DNA of 64,000 nt, taken from assembly GCA_025738555.1 (NCBI GenBank), contig JAOVFP010000010.1:1178001-1242000 (forward strand), given 5' to 3'. The notes beneath the pieces are model-generated. The model was not told the DNA's origin. It saw only the letters and a list, made by a program, of their open reading frames with translations, and made no database searches. Source of the stretch: Cyathus striatus (Eukaryota; Basidiomycota; Agaricomycetes; Agaricales; Nidulariaceae). Shown here piece by piece: positions 1 through 12,551 of the stretch. Position 1 is the stretch's first letter. Each line of letters starts with the position of its first letter. The translations under genes and the position numbers were made by a program.

Positions 1-184
1 TTTCGTTACTTAGTCCTCAGCAAACGCATTCAGACTCAACTACATCCCAGCTAGCTACACACATACCTTACGACTCACGATCCCAAGTCACCGGGATACT
101 TCTATTTTTTAACTTGGTATAAGCACCTGGACATATATATATTTCAAAAGATACGAATTACTAGATATCGTGGTCGATCTTCAT

Positions 185-357
185 GTACTGGAGACTTTGG
201 TGCGTGACACCTGGTGGTTCTGTTCATGCCCCTATAGCCGCCCGGCACGTGCGAAAAATTCGGGTAAATAAGCGCTGTATTTGTCTCAAAAATTGTGTTC
301 ATGACAGCTTGTGGTGCGTGGCGCGTGACTGAACACTTGGTCGAAAGACTCCAGTAC
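185..357. mobile_element. MITE-like element, related to the copy at 20687-20963
   Basis: The ends are imperfect inverted repeats: GTACTGGAG at 185 and CTCCAGTAC ending at 357. The right inner part carries GAACACTTGGTCG and GCGTGAC-type motifs shared in the same order and orientation with the right end of the element at 20687-20963. No coding capacity. I infer a short non-autonomous transposon whose termini differ from its better preserved relative. Confidence 0.5.
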
Positions 358-505
358 TTGCACATTTGGTGTATCGATAGCGTACAACATATCATTCCAA
401 TTCACCGGAACTCTTCGATTCTTTCATTGTGTGATTTATTGCCAGTGTAAGGACATATGATTAGACACACACTCTCTCCATCCATCTTAACAACGTCCAC
501 CTTAT

Positions 506-534
506 TGTAGAGCAGGCGTTTCGCCTGCACTACA
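506..534. repeat. 29-base perfect-arm palindrome
   Basis: The arms TGTAG.GCAGGCG and CGCCTGC.CTACA are complementary except at one position, around a 3-base centre. A near-identical copy lies in opposite orientation at 20549-20577. Both are preceded by TTTTG when read in the same sense. It could be a tiny foldback element or a protein-binding site. Confidence 0.7.
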
Positions 535-1630
535 AAAATCGCTATCTTACATATTTTATTACGTAATCAGCAGGTACGCGCGTCGACGTGTTCGTTCGCG
601 CTGTTCGCGCTTTCTCTCACTTTCTCCTTCCAACGCCGACACTCCTGCATCGCCCTCAACGCCGAAATTACTCAACAAGAACTCAAGATCATCGGTATCG
701 CGCACTACCAAGACCCATTGAATGCCCAATTAGCGTTACCAAAGGCCGTGTCTCCGTCTCAAGTCCCTCTCCTCAAGTTTTTATTTTACAAATTTTCTTT
801 CAATTCATCGGTATGCTTTATGTTTCAAAATTTTCCTTTTCTTTCAATAATCTATAATCTCAACACCTTTAATTTCCGCTTTATTCAGCTATTCCTTACT
901 GAGTACTTTCTTTATTCTAATTTTATTTAATAACCATATATCTACTCCTTCCCAATCATGTGAAATTCCCCCTTCTTTCCGATAGCTTAGAACACTCAGG
1001 TTAAACGGACGTTTAATCGACTCGCTTACTAATTTCTTTTTTTAGGCATCAGCGCACCTTTCACCTCTGCATACACACCGATTACATTCATCATTATCTC
1101 CTTTTCCATAATACCTCGAGACAAACTAATGAAAGAAATGGTGAAAAGACATAATGCATACTACTGTAAACATCAAATCTCTCCGTATTACATACTCTTA
1201 CAACTCTACATCTCGCTGTAGCCTTTGTAATTCCATGGACAAAAGAAGTGCTTCCGTTTTACTCCCCCACGCTCCATACTTATTCCAAATTGTCGGAACT
1301 CTTCGATTACATTACATTTACAGATGCATTGAGGCGGCCTCCAACGCCACATAATTATTGATTCAGATTCCTCTATTTTACGTAGCGTGAGCCGTAATTA
1401 ATTGATTAACGTCGTACGTACATAGCATAGTAAATATTGTACTTGAAACATAAATTCTATTACAATTTTAAACACAACACTAGTTGTATCAGTGCTCACT
1501 AATATCTCATCTCAATCCTAAACATTTTCTCCCCACTTGTAACTATGAAACGAAGGGAAAGTGATTACGGCAAAGTTACGGTGCCTACAATACGTGATAA
1601 GTATTAAAAAATATGCACCAATAGTTGACT

Positions 1631-1692
1631 TCGAGCGCGGGGAATTGAACCCCGATCTGCCGCGTTATACAACTAACTATAGTTATCGCCAA
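1631..1692 (-). pseudogene. tRNA-like relic (tRNA-Asp-like 3' half)
   Basis: On the minus strand a T-arm with GGTTCAATTCC flanked by complementary GGGG/CCCC and preceded by CAGATC resembles the 3' half of a eukaryotic tRNA-Asp. An A-box-like TAGTTAGTTG lies upstream. The spacing between the boxes is too short for a normal anticodon arm, so this is a deleted tRNA gene or a tRNA-derived repeat, not a working tRNA. Confidence 0.5.
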
Positions 1693-2400
1693 GTGAGAGG
1701 TGGAAGTATTAGTTAATACACCATACTCTAGAGTTCATTGCACGGTTGAATGACTAACCTAATGAAGCTGAAGCTTTAACTGACGCTTGTCGATATCCTG
1801 CACAATACATTCCCTGAAACCTATGTAGAACTGGCATCTCATCGTGATATTACTTTTTTGACTTGCTTACTTGGTTTTTCGCATCCCTGTTATTATATTC
1901 AGCTGTGGATATTCTCTGCTAGCTTATTAAATCTTCATCTGTGATGTCAAGATGACACGAAGGAACAAGAATGATCTCTGACAGCAACGTCTCTCACCGC
2001 CACATTAAATTGAGTTAGAGTAACTTGGGTCGCACCTGACGAGGAATTTCAAATGGCCATGTATGCGGCGTAAAAAGTGCTACTAAGGGTTTAGTTACGC
2101 AACATTGTCCTAGTCTTTGAAATGACTCCAAAACTGACTCTAACTTGGAACTATGATTCATGTTTCATGTCCGGGGGAAGTACAACATGCTTGAAGCTTG
2201 ACCTTGGTAACGGTAGCCCAAAATGTCAGTTTTACATATAAATAGATCACTACTACTAGTCTCTGACATTCAGGAATTCCACGATGATTCCGTGGGTTTA
2301 TGCAGCTATAAACTGCGTGTGCATGAAGATATTTGGTTATGGTTTGTACACAGACCTTATAAATTTCGAAGTACTATTAAGTTCAGTATTCATCCTTCCA

Positions 2401-3750
2401 ATGGCACACAACACAATTTACATACCAGACAATCTTCGCAATTGGCCTTGGAAACGAGACATCAATCCTCACTATGAACAATGCAAATCCGAATCGGCCG
2501 CCTGGTTAGAGAGTTTTCATGCTCTCAGTCCAAGGGCACAGAAAGCTTTCAACAAATGCGACTTTAGTATGTACATCGTTCACTAACACCTTAACGGCGA
2601 TTGACTGCAAATCAACTAGGTCTTTTAGCATCAATGGCATATCCGAAGTTGAATAAAGGTGATATTTGTTGAATTCCTTTCGAACCCAACACTCGAAGTT
2701 GACACACAATTTAGACGGCTGTCGCTTCGTCTGTGACATGATACACCTCATTTTTTTACTCGACGAATGGTCAGAAGAATCTAATGAAGCAGAAGCACGG
2801 AATCTAGCCGATATTGTCATGGATGCCCTTCATAACCCTCACAAGGTTCGTCCACAAGGAGAGTGGGTAGGGGGAGAACTTGCCAGACAGTCAGTGTTTT
2901 CCCATCTATATATTGAGCTATAAGATTATCCTCATTTCTCTATGCGTTAAACAGATGCTGGGCTAACGCTATAAAAGCTGCCAGTCCCACGGCTCAACGC
3001 CAATTCATTACTACATTCCAGGAGTATAATGACTCAATAGTGCAACAATCTGCAGATCGCGACGAGAAGCATGTACATACGATCGAGAGTTACATGAAAT
3101 CTCGTCGAATTACCATTGGCGCAAAACTCTTCACTGCTATGAACAGACTTTATATAGATATTCCGGACTACGTTATGGGCAACGAGGTGATCGATTGCTT
3201 GCATGAAACTATGTATGACATGCATAGTATTGGAAACGATATATATTCGTACAATGTTGAGTAGGTTTATTTATAATTCTGTCGTTTACGTATACAACCT
3301 CAACGTTTAAAAACAGACAAGCACGTGGGGACAGTTTGTTCAATCTCGTAACCATTGTTATGCACCAACTTCAACTCGACGTGCAAAGTGCCTACGACTG
3401 GATCGGAAAATATCACGACGAGATTTCCGAGAAGTTTTTGAAATCCTACAGAAACCTCCCCTCTTGGGGACACGAGATTGACCAAAGTGTAGCACAATAC
3501 GTAGATGACTTGGGCAATTCCGTCCGGGCGAACGAACAGTGGAGCTTTGAGGTACTCTCACATTTTCCTCGCGTATGCCACTAATCGGATGCTAATTATA
3601 CCGTTGGTGCGTTAGAGCCAACGTTACTTCGGTAATATGGACCGCCTTCGGGTTATGAACGAGCGTACCTTTATGCTTTTTCCTAAGAAGGGGTATATGT
3701 CTATCAAGCCTAACCAGAACGGTGCTTCAGGGATTGCCGTTGAGTTGTGA
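2401..3750 (+). CDS. Sesquiterpene synthase (class I terpene cyclase)
   Basis: Predicted 351-residue class I terpene synthase that would cyclise farnesyl diphosphate in the cytosol. Exons: 2401-2566, 2620-2658, 2715-2889, 2955-3260, 3317-3551 and 3616-3750; total 1056 bases, frame kept throughout. Family signatures seen: [11 protein letters not shown] near the N-terminus, an aspartate-rich metal motif DEWSE at residues 85-89, [14 protein letters not shown], the NSE metal triad NDIYSYNVE at 221-229, and the C-terminal RY pair at 310-311. This matches the basidiomycete sesquiterpene synthase group. The metal motif starts D-E rather than D-D, which is common in fungal members. The start was chosen at the ATG just before the conserved IPD block. 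All key residues are present, so it is probably active. I saw no P450 beside it, so a biosynthetic cluster is not evident. The product cannot be predicted. Confidence 0.93.
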
Positions 3751-4550
3751 ACATGTGCGCTGTATTCATTGATTACTAGCATTTAGTTGTGTAGAGTTCT
3801 ACAAGTATAATAAATGTGAACCTTTATGAAATGATATTGATGAGCTGACTAGTGTTAGTGGTGCCCTACTATGATATGGCCACAGTAGCACTGGGAGGAG
3901 GAAGGTCTAGGTAATTTTGGGTAATTGTCATTAAGGATGAGATAATGTCGATTCAAGACAGAGATACTTACTAGTACAGGATCGAGCTGAGCAGGGGTCG
4001 TAAGTACGTGCCGTCGTGCATTTGCACCAACCGGCATCTTTTCAAGAGCTTGAGCGCTTGAGCGTTTATTGGGCTATCCCAGCACGCGCTGCCTGGGAAA
4101 GCCCTAACACTCGATCTCGGTCTTCAGATGTCCCGGGCCCAAACACCACCCTTGGACGCAACCCAAACGTCACTCTGTATCGCAGTGACTTGGATCCTTT
4201 CCTGCATCATATATCCCACCCAGCAGAGGTACGAGTTTAAGTGCTTAATTCGCACTTGTTTGACGGCCCTTTCGATACATATCTGTTGTAATGTCTTTGA
4301 CCAAGTATATCCCTCACCGGGCTTCAGGGGAGTCACTCCCAATCGATGGTGCTGATCTATAGATTATTTAAACAAAATTATAGTAATTGTACCCCCTTGT
4401 ACTCCCATACTGGGAAATCCGACATGGTTGTTGTCGCACATGCACTTCTGATGTAGCACGTATTGAATTATAATATTTCCCTTACTGGACTACCATTTAC
4501 AGAACTTGCAGAACATCTTCCTTTACATTACATTCTTGTTCACCGTAAAC
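3751..4550. other. Intergenic region between convergent genes
   Basis: Shared 3' flank of the terpene synthase (plus) and the G-domain gene (minus). Overlapping short frames occur on both strands around 4016-4355, but none looks like a known family and none splices into a longer product. Confidence 0.5.
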
Positions 4551-5789
4551 CTATCGAGATGCATAGGCCTTATTAAGGGATTCCTCCAAGACCTGTTTAT
4601 CCTTGTTGAGCTTCAGGATTTGCTCCAACAAACACTGCACCATGTGACCCTCGCGTGTGTCTCCGGCGATTTCGTCCTTCAGGTCGATGATCTTGGATGT
4701 CTGAGTAGTCCATTCGAGTTTTTTCATTATTATGTTAATGATATTCCATGCTGATTCATAGGAATTTTCAAATCGACAAATGGTAGACCCCCCTTCTATC
4801 ATCTCTTTCCAGTACGTCCTACATAGCTCGTTTTCTCTGTCACATGCAACTGAGAGATCTGTAACTTCTTCCCATTTCGTTGTCACTAGTACTGGAGCCA
4901 CCATTGATCTTCTACTACAGAAGCGATCAAGCACATCAATTAAGGCCTTCGGATTATGGATACGGGAGGTTGTAATATCGTGGAGATAGATAACCCCAGA
5001 AATTTTTACGTCGGGTTGATATCTGTAATAATATTGAAGTTTTGTCATTAATATAATGAAATAAATGTACTCGACACGCACGATACTTCTAGCCAATCAA
5101 ATACTCTTTTGATAGCTACAGCATCATCCATGTAAGCACTTGCTGGATCTGCGGCTATAGTGTCAACAATAACCAATCGTTTCGAACCATCTTTAGGGTG
5201 CCTCATAACAAATGGCTCTACATGTGTTGTACAGCGTTCTATCCCCGTGCTAGTTATTGCGATCTCTTCACTGAGCAGCACATTAATGAACTTAGTAAAG
5301 TTATGTGAGTTCAAGGCTGCACCATACAATATTTATATCTTTCTACCGTGCTTTTTCCACTACCTGAAATACCCACAATGCTAGATGACTCTTAGTTGAG
5401 AGATTAAGTTAAATTAGTGGAAAAAGACCTACGGAATAATAATGTCATCTGGACTGGGACTTGGCATGGCAATAATGTCATTATCAAGCCTTTTAGAATA
5501 CTTTCGCATACTGGCAATGGTTTTCCGAATGCTATCCATATCGGAGGCGTTAGAACAGTATATGCCTGCAATATTTTTTTGCTGGGTATAATCACTTTTA
5601 AGATAAATGACCATGCGGGAAACACGAGGCCGACAGGAGGCAACGTCTGCGAAGTCACTTTCAATGTCTTTCGTCGCTTATGTGTAGCGCTGATGTTAAT
5701 ATAAATTTGAGATTTGACTAGTACATTGGTGGATAAATATATTAATTACCAGTTATTGTAATTTGGTGGTAATCAGAATCATGATTCAT
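4551..5789 (-). CDS. P-loop G-domain protein of the fungal AIG1/septin-like group
   Basis: Predicted 332-residue GTP-binding protein. Exons on the minus strand: 5789-5750, 5676-5433, 5380-5347, 5290-5082 and 5022-4551; total 999 bases in frame. The Walker A/P-loop GISGSGKST sits at residues 98-106, encoded by a 34-base exon. Downstream are CTTHVEPF (switch-like), VIVDTIAAD at the G3 position, GVIYLHDIT, and VTTKWEE at the G4 position, followed by a charged, probably coiled-coil C-terminal tail. The order matches the large Agaricomycete 'G domain-containing protein' family. The G3 motif is normally DTPG; here it reads DTIA, so hydrolysis or switching may be weakened. The roughly 95 residues before the P-loop are not recognised. 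The first exon (5789-5750) is inferred only from frame and splice sites. The cellular role of this family is not known. Confidence 0.82.
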
Positions 5790-5811
5790 GATGCATGACC
5801 CTGCATGACAG

Positions 5812-8742
5812 TTATCGCCCCATTTCGGAAGAATACACTGATTTGGAGGGTTTCTGAGTACTACTGGTTTTTCCTAGAGATGTTGGCAAACCCCACGGTT
5901 GGTCGTGCGCGTTGCTGGCGTATTTCGATTGGGTGGTTTTATGCGCACTACTAGTTTTGCGTAGAGACATTGGCAAACCCCACGGTTGTTCGTGCATATT
6001 GCTGGTGTGTTTTCCGTAAACGACTGATTTGTTCTTCAATTGCTTATTCCCTTGTATTCTATGGGCGATATCATCGGAGGAACTATTAATTTTCACCGAC
6101 GCGTGGTCACGACCTGAAAAGCTGGAAAGTTTGCCACTAATTTCTTGGTTACTGAGATCTGTTCCGCTATCGACGGAAACTCCGCTTTCAGGAACCTTTG
6201 GGATCGTTGGAACTCCTGGCAACAAAGAATATGAAAAAGGTACACAGATGCGAGCTAGATTTGAGCTGCGCCTACCTAAACCATTTCGTTTTTGGTCCGA
6301 ACTTGGCAAAGTAAAAAATGTTCTACAAGTCGAATCTTGATGAATATTTTCGTTAGCATTGCTTATTTCACCAGCATCTACCCTGCTATCGAGCATGATG
6401 GCTTTACATCCTGGAATGGTTAGAGATCCTAACAATAAGCAACGTGAATTGAAAGCATAGTACGTAGAAGCAAATTACACGCCCACCTGAATCGATCCGT
6501 TGCTGATCCGAAGGCAAGGCGGAAATTTCTTCATGAATAGCATTTTGAGATATCTCACTCTGAAGGATGTTTTCATTAACAATAGTGATCTCGCCATGGG
6601 GATCCATGAATGATTTCAATGGATTTATGTTGGAGGGAAGCCGGGAGCATTTATCGTGCTGTGGGTAATATATATCATCAGACACCTTATTCCGGTAGAA
6701 TACCGTTCCATCGTTGATTTTCTCTAAATCAGTTATTGGTTCTATCGTGCAAGCTTTAGTTACTTTAATATCTCTCTTGATTAGACGAGAATTAATTTGA
6801 TATATATGCAACATTGTACCTTCACAATAACATAGTGCGAACTGGGATTGTATACTAGTGTGGTTGATATTTTTTTTAAAGGGGTCATGATTCTGTACTT
6901 TTCCAATTAAACTTCTCCTCTTTAAAGAAAGAGATAACTTACATTCCATTCTTTGTTTGAACTAACATTCCACCATTGGTTGTCATGCGTAATCGCAATT
7001 CGAGCTTCGGAAATCTAACAATCAATTGAATAAGTGATAAATGACTTTTTCCTTAGGCACGCACTTGAGATAAAGCCATCTCGTTTATAGTATCCAAAGG
7101 ATGACACAGCTGTAAAGGCACGTTTAAACTAAAATTCATAGATAGACAACAATCCGGGTGACCTTTGGGTTAGGGGGGGAATTGGTTACGCGTATGTGTT
7201 CTGTATTCATGAAACCAGAATGAAACGATGGTTCGAGAGCTGAGTTGGTTTTATTGCTCCTCAGGTTTCTGTTCCCTGATGTTCCACCGGGTGTATTCAT
7301 GTTCACCGGCTGTTTGCTGTGTTCTTGTGGCATGATAAACTGAGCATTTAAGTCATTCCATGCCAGGTCCGATAACGAAATCTTGAATCCGCGCAGAAAG
7401 AGGCACTGGTTTTCGGTATCAGCTGGTCGAGTCTCAAAGTCTGTCATGGAGCTCGGAAGAGGGCCTGTACGACATGACGATGCCTTTCCAGATTTTTTCC
7501 ACATATAAGTAGGCTCGTCTGATTGTAGTGACCTTCCTATAATTAGTACACTCTTACGCTTCCCTGCGGCCTTATTAAATGTTGCAATACCCCATGACTT
7601 TGACTTTACACATCCTGTCACAAAATATAAGGAGTGTCGATCGATATCGCGGCCTTGCTGGAGAGCATACTTGTACCAGTCCTCCGCATTCTTAGCAATG
7701 AAGACCTTCAATGTCCGTTCATTCTTGTAGTCTTCTTCCGACGCTCCATGAGGCATAGAAAGAATGGCACCACTGTCTCCAGTTTTAAATGAGTAAGAAA
7801 TCTCGCTATAAACATTCCATGTCGTTTTAGTATATAGATATAGTGTAATGGATACAAAATAAATGTACTTCGTAACTGTGTTTTCTTCCCATTCAACATC
7901 TGTAATGCTGGAGATCATACTTTTGGGAGAGAACGATGCTCGAATAGATATTTCAGATTTGGGTGGATATACTGCCGGTAAGCAGTGGTCAGGTTGATCG
8001 ACCGAGTGTGTATGATGAAGGGGGGTCGTCCAAATGTTGAATAAAAAATCGAAGGCGCCATAGGGTGTGATGAATCCAACATCCCCGATTGATACCCCCT
8101 TACGGCGATATTCAACTGGGAGGTTTCGGTCTGGTTCAGGAAGCCATAGTGGGTAGCCGTGGCCACGATGGAACATTTTTTCAATATAAAGCGTACAGTC
8201 ATCTGGACCTTTTTTGAAAGTCTCTGGGTCACGAAATTTGGGAATATAGTGACTGGGATTCTATAGGTAGTTGGAATAACTATCGCTCAGATATCAATTG
8301 TACGGTCTAAGAGCTGTAGACTTACCATGACCACAGATTCAACATTTGTAAATTCACCACCGGTTTCATCGTTACTCTATACATGATTTATAGTGTCAGC
8401 AGATAGCTGAGAGAACTGAATAGTCAAAGAATTCACCAAAGTCCTTTGAGTGCCTCTAATGTTCTCAGGAGCTGGCGGAGTGGACAAAATTGGCGTTGCG
8501 TGCAATGGCAAAGGAGGCAGAGAAGATTTGCGACGGAGAATAAAGCATATAAAACTTATGATCATCTTGTATGTCCTTGATATAAAAATAAAGTAATCCT
8601 GGGAGTTGTATTCGATACGTGTATGATAGATATTTCCAGTAGCAGTTAAAATAGTGGCGTTGTTAATTTCCCGGACCTTTCCATGAGTAAGGGTGGAAGC
8701 GGTTCCGGTTACTGTTAGATCCGAGCTGCTCCCGGTGTTCAT
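5812..8742 (-). CDS. Agaricomycete hypothetical protein with C-terminal WGLP repeats
   Basis: Minus-strand gene. Exons that keep frame: 8742-8437, 8376-8326, 8260-7869, 7805-7163, 7109-7065, 7014-6943, 6658-6487 and 6410-5812, giving about 759 residues. The middle follows a protein pattern common in mushroom genomes: KKGPDDCTLYIEKMFHRGHG, YPLWLPEP, GVSIGDVG, GDSGAILSMP, SLYFVTGC, SWGIATF and ITHDNQWW. Its function is unknown. The first exon has a short INNATILTATGN block resembling N-terminal tails seen on other mushroom proteins, then a hydrophobic stretch that may be a membrane segment. The last exon ends in two copies of a roughly 25-residue unit with core H(E/D)QPWGLP.SL.KTSS. The 284-base intron between 6943 and 6658 is long for this genome. 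Either exons are missing there, or 5812-6949 is a separate gene. Confidence 0.7.
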
Positions 8743-10380
8743 TTTGAAATAAGAGAGAGTGGACTCAGTGGAATAACTGGAGTTAGAGTATACCGAAAGG
8801 AAACTTGCCTGCAAGGTCTTGCGATTTCAAACCCATAAGTAAGAAGGTGCAACGTTCTCTGTACAACGTCACCGCGTCCACGTCACCACACGCCTGAGGG
8901 CCTGAAGTGACACACCTCCATGCGTCACCTAATATGCCTCCTTGGTATTAAAGACATCATAGCAGGGTTTAACCTGTCGCACAAGGCTATTCCCATTCCT
9001 TTAATGTTTTCTCCATTCAGCTCAGCGTATAATGCAAAGTGTACGCAACGTTAAGGTTTTCACTCACGGTTCGTCGCAATATACTGCCTATATTTGATTA
9101 ATCAGGGCAACCGGTGACGAGACGGCAGTATACGCATGCAAGAGATCTGTAAAGCAGTCGGAATACGCATTACTGTGAATGATGTTAAGCACAAAAAAAA
9201 ATTACACTTAAATAAACTTTGTTTTCGTGACACACTTGCAATGCAATAGCGAATAACGAGGGTTTTCTGATTAACTATTTGGCGACCACTACAAGAAAAC
9301 CTCTTCAATAGTCACTAGATGTTATTTAATAACATTGTTCATATTGCGTTGACAGGCAACTCACGAACACTACCACTCAGCCGAGCTCGACGGCACGACC
9401 CTTAACGAGGCACATATCCACGTATTCACAGGGACACTACCCATTATGGGGGAATATAGAAATATCAAGCAGCCTCATTTTAAGGGACCGTTGCTCAAGG
9501 CTGTACGTCAGGCCAGCGTCAGACCGATATTCTCCAAACCCACAGCAAAGCATGCGGATGAAACACGTTTTGATTGCATGTTACAGCATGCATTTGCCAA
9601 CATGACAAGCTTCCTCGAAGATCAACATGGGCGAGGACTTCATATCCATCCATAAGCAACGAGATTTTGAGCATAGGCGATAATAGTAACAACTGGAAGA
9701 CCGATATGTATGATTGGCACTGTGAAGGAAACGGTTACATCATACGTAAGTGGATATAGTATATCGTAAAAGATAATAGAGGAAATATAGATGAAATTGC
9801 AAGATGATATAGTGAGATGTTCTCTGTCCCATGCGACAGCAGAAAGGAGGGCACATTGTCTAGAGGTAAAGCATGATCGCCGTTTCCACCTCGTTCCTCA
9901 ACGTGCAGAGATCATCTCCGCACGTCTTGCGCACGGCTCGGGTGGTTACTTCAGCTCCAGAATTCGGCACATTTGGGAAGAACAGTCCCGATAAACTGTG
10001 AATTGGGATAAGAGGACGAGCTCAAAGCAAGAGGCAGAAGGCAGAATAAGGAATCGAAACCTCTGGTGTGGGATAGTACCAAGGCCGATAGGCGTGCAGG
10101 AAGAGGAGAGACCGCCCAGAAGGAAGAGCAAAAACAGAAGAAAACCCAGATCGATAGGCTATGAAATACGATATAGCAGCATCTTCGATAATCAGATTCC
10201 GAATCATCCAATAGACAACAGCAGACATGAGTCCATAACAGCTTGAGTGAGATCCATAAACCATGCGAATCCGACAAACTGAATGCAGCGAAGAGAGTTA
10301 TGTCGGAAAAATCGAGAAAACAATATTTGCCCAGGTATGGATATATCAGGCCATATCAGGTCATCAGGATTCTGGGGGGT

Positions 10381-10530
10381 AGATATGGTTCAGTAATCAA
10401 CTTATCCGGTCTTTTCGTTATAGTCAGTATTATATCTAATGATTACAGTGATAGTTACGATATGGCGTGGTACTTTTGATCAGGGAGAAATGGTTCAATA
10501 ATCACCTTATCCGCTATTTCTTATAGACAA
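10381..10530. repeat. Diverged direct repeat, about 104-base offset
   Basis: The block beginning AGATATGGTTCAGTAATCA at 10381 reappears as AGAAATGGTTCAATAATCA at 10485, followed in both by (A/C)CTTATCCG and a TTATAG.CA(A)G tail. This is two copies of a short tandem duplication that has since diverged. Confidence 0.6.
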
Positions 10531-11363
10531 GCATATATCAAGAATGATCAACATTGTCAGTGAAGGCAGCACTGCTATTAGACTTGACCACAAGATTCCA
10601 CTTTATATTTGTGATATTGACCAATGTATATGCACTCCTGTTACACAATAAAAGCAACACGTATATTTCTGGAATACTATACAAACTGGGTATGTACTTA
10701 CAACTACGTGCTATTGAGATATACGCTACCGCTACGTTCAAACTACGTACTTCACAAACAAAGCAAGAGAAAACATGTCTCAAATAAAATAAGTGCTACA
10801 ACTTACCTAACTCGTGAATGCACGAAAGGTGATATAGCCTCGAAAAGTAATCGTCAACTCACCTTGTTGAAAACACTAGTTGCACTAGAATAAGCTAGTA
10901 CTACTGTACTAGATAGTAGACAGTCCGAAGTGGGGCAGAGAGCAGGGGAAAGTGAGTGGGGATGGTACTTAAGAAGTCAAAACCTGCTCCCTTATATGCA
11001 TATTTGCAAGGTGGCGCTGTGGAGCATTTGAACCCATGCTCTCCACCCGATGGAGCAGGAATTTGTCTGGAATCCAACTTTATGGAAATATGAAACGTAA
11101 TCGGTTCCGGCGAATGTTACGTTCCCAGCGTTCCTGTCCGACTCTCCGAGTCCCTAAGTCAAACGTCATACGGTGTTGCTCACAGGAGAAGACTGTAGGT
11201 CTGTGTCTGTCTGTGTCCACCGCTACATCCAAACTCCGAGACCGTACGAAGGAGCACGTTGGTAACACTAAGCAAACACTAAGTTCCCGCAACATTTTTA
11301 TATGAAGCCCTGCAATATACCCACCTTTGTTCAGTATAACAGAGTATAACACATGATAATATG

Positions 11364-11795
11364 ACCTGATACGAGTCCGGGGTATAATCATGTAGATAGA
11401 AGTGACCACAGGTAACATGATCTGATATGCAACTGATATGCATATCTTGAGGCAACCTACCAGAATGACCATACATGACATAGCCTGATATTACTGCCTA
11501 GAGTGTCATACCAGAGATATTCAGAGGGGATATATTCTGATATGCTTGCCTTCAGGAAGCATGTCTGAAATAATCATAAGTAATGAGACCTGATATGTAT
11601 TCTAGGGAGTTACATGTCAAGCAAGATTATAACTTATGTGAACTGATATGCTTGCCGCTGGAAAACAAATCAGCATTTATAATATGTACCAGGCAAGTAC
11701 CAGGGATTATGCGGCCTTATAAGTGGCTAATATGGCTCGCCGCCGAAGCTGGTCATGTCATATAAGTCCATCAGGAAGGTCAGCAACTGATATGG
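11364..11795. repeat. Dispersed CTGATATG(CTTGCC) motif cluster
   Basis: CTGATATG or close variants occur near 11364, 11421, 11430, 11483, 11537, 11591, 11642 and 11788, twice followed by CTTGCC. Spacing is irregular (about 10-150 bases). It looks like a decayed minisatellite. Confidence 0.4.
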
Positions 11796-12551
11796 TTTTT
11801 ACGATTTTTCCGACATACGAGTACGCACTTTCAATCTAAATCCTACTTCTTCAAATCAAAGACTTGAGAACGACACATTAGATAGAGTAAAGCGGGAGGT
11901 AGTAGCCGGTAGCTCCCGATGTAGTGACATTGGGATGATTCAGATAAAGATCACCTATAGTGAAAGTGAAGCAGTGACAGTCACGACGTCCGACCAAGGA
12001 CCCATAATTCCCACCTTCCACTCGCTACTACCCGGAATGTTACGTACATATTACTTTGGCACGCGCTCATACATCTCTGCCTCGTCACTTACTCTTCTCT
12101 GTACTTAGCTCACTGGCCCGACGCAAACGGAGTGGGAGCCACTATGGGATGATCAATCTGGTATGTTGCAACTTACATGTGCCGAACTTGACTGAGTACT
12201 CCGTGTATCTACCAGCTCGATCTATTCCGGTCCTACACCGTACCTGATACGGTAGTATGCATTGTGGAACAACGTTAAGCATTAAATCAAGTCTGCAGAT
12301 GTCGCTATCCTGCTACTACAAAGCATTCCATGCAACTATTGCAAAATGGACGGATAGATGGCAACATGCCACTTGATAATTCTTCGATGTGATCTCTTCA
12401 ACTTGTACGTACTCATTGTTATTTCGACTTCTCAGTCTTTCATATCGATTTTATTATATTTAACAAGTGACCGGTGATACTCAGTGCGTATCCTCGCTGC
12501 CCATATAAGCCATGAATAAAGATTACAGACTACTACTTGCGGCTGACCTGA

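Larger units (their letters stand above)
1..2400. other. Intergenic region, no gene recognised
   Basis: No open frame here looks like a conserved protein or gives a coherent spliced product. The stretch contains a MITE-like element (185-357), a 29-base palindrome (506-534) and a tRNA-like relic (1631-1692), listed separately. The rest is AT-rich sequence without visible structure; its last part is the upstream region of the terpene synthase gene. Confidence 0.6.
8743..12551. other. Mostly non-coding region with short repeats
   Basis: The only frame with some protein-like character is about 9356-9655 on the plus strand (no stop for about 100 codons, containing FLEDQHGRGLHIHP). I do not recognise it and it has no clear start or splice partners, so it may be a gene relic. 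A roughly 46-base block at 10381-10426 recurs diverged at 10485-10530. The 9-mer CTGATATG and variants recur irregularly between about 11364 and 11790. I see nothing else that supports a gene. Confidence 0.5.

Noticed and set aside
588..930. Overlapping frames of 89 and 70 codons
   Set aside because: The longer one starts at GTG; composition is that of AT-rich non-coding DNA and no splice partners are visible.
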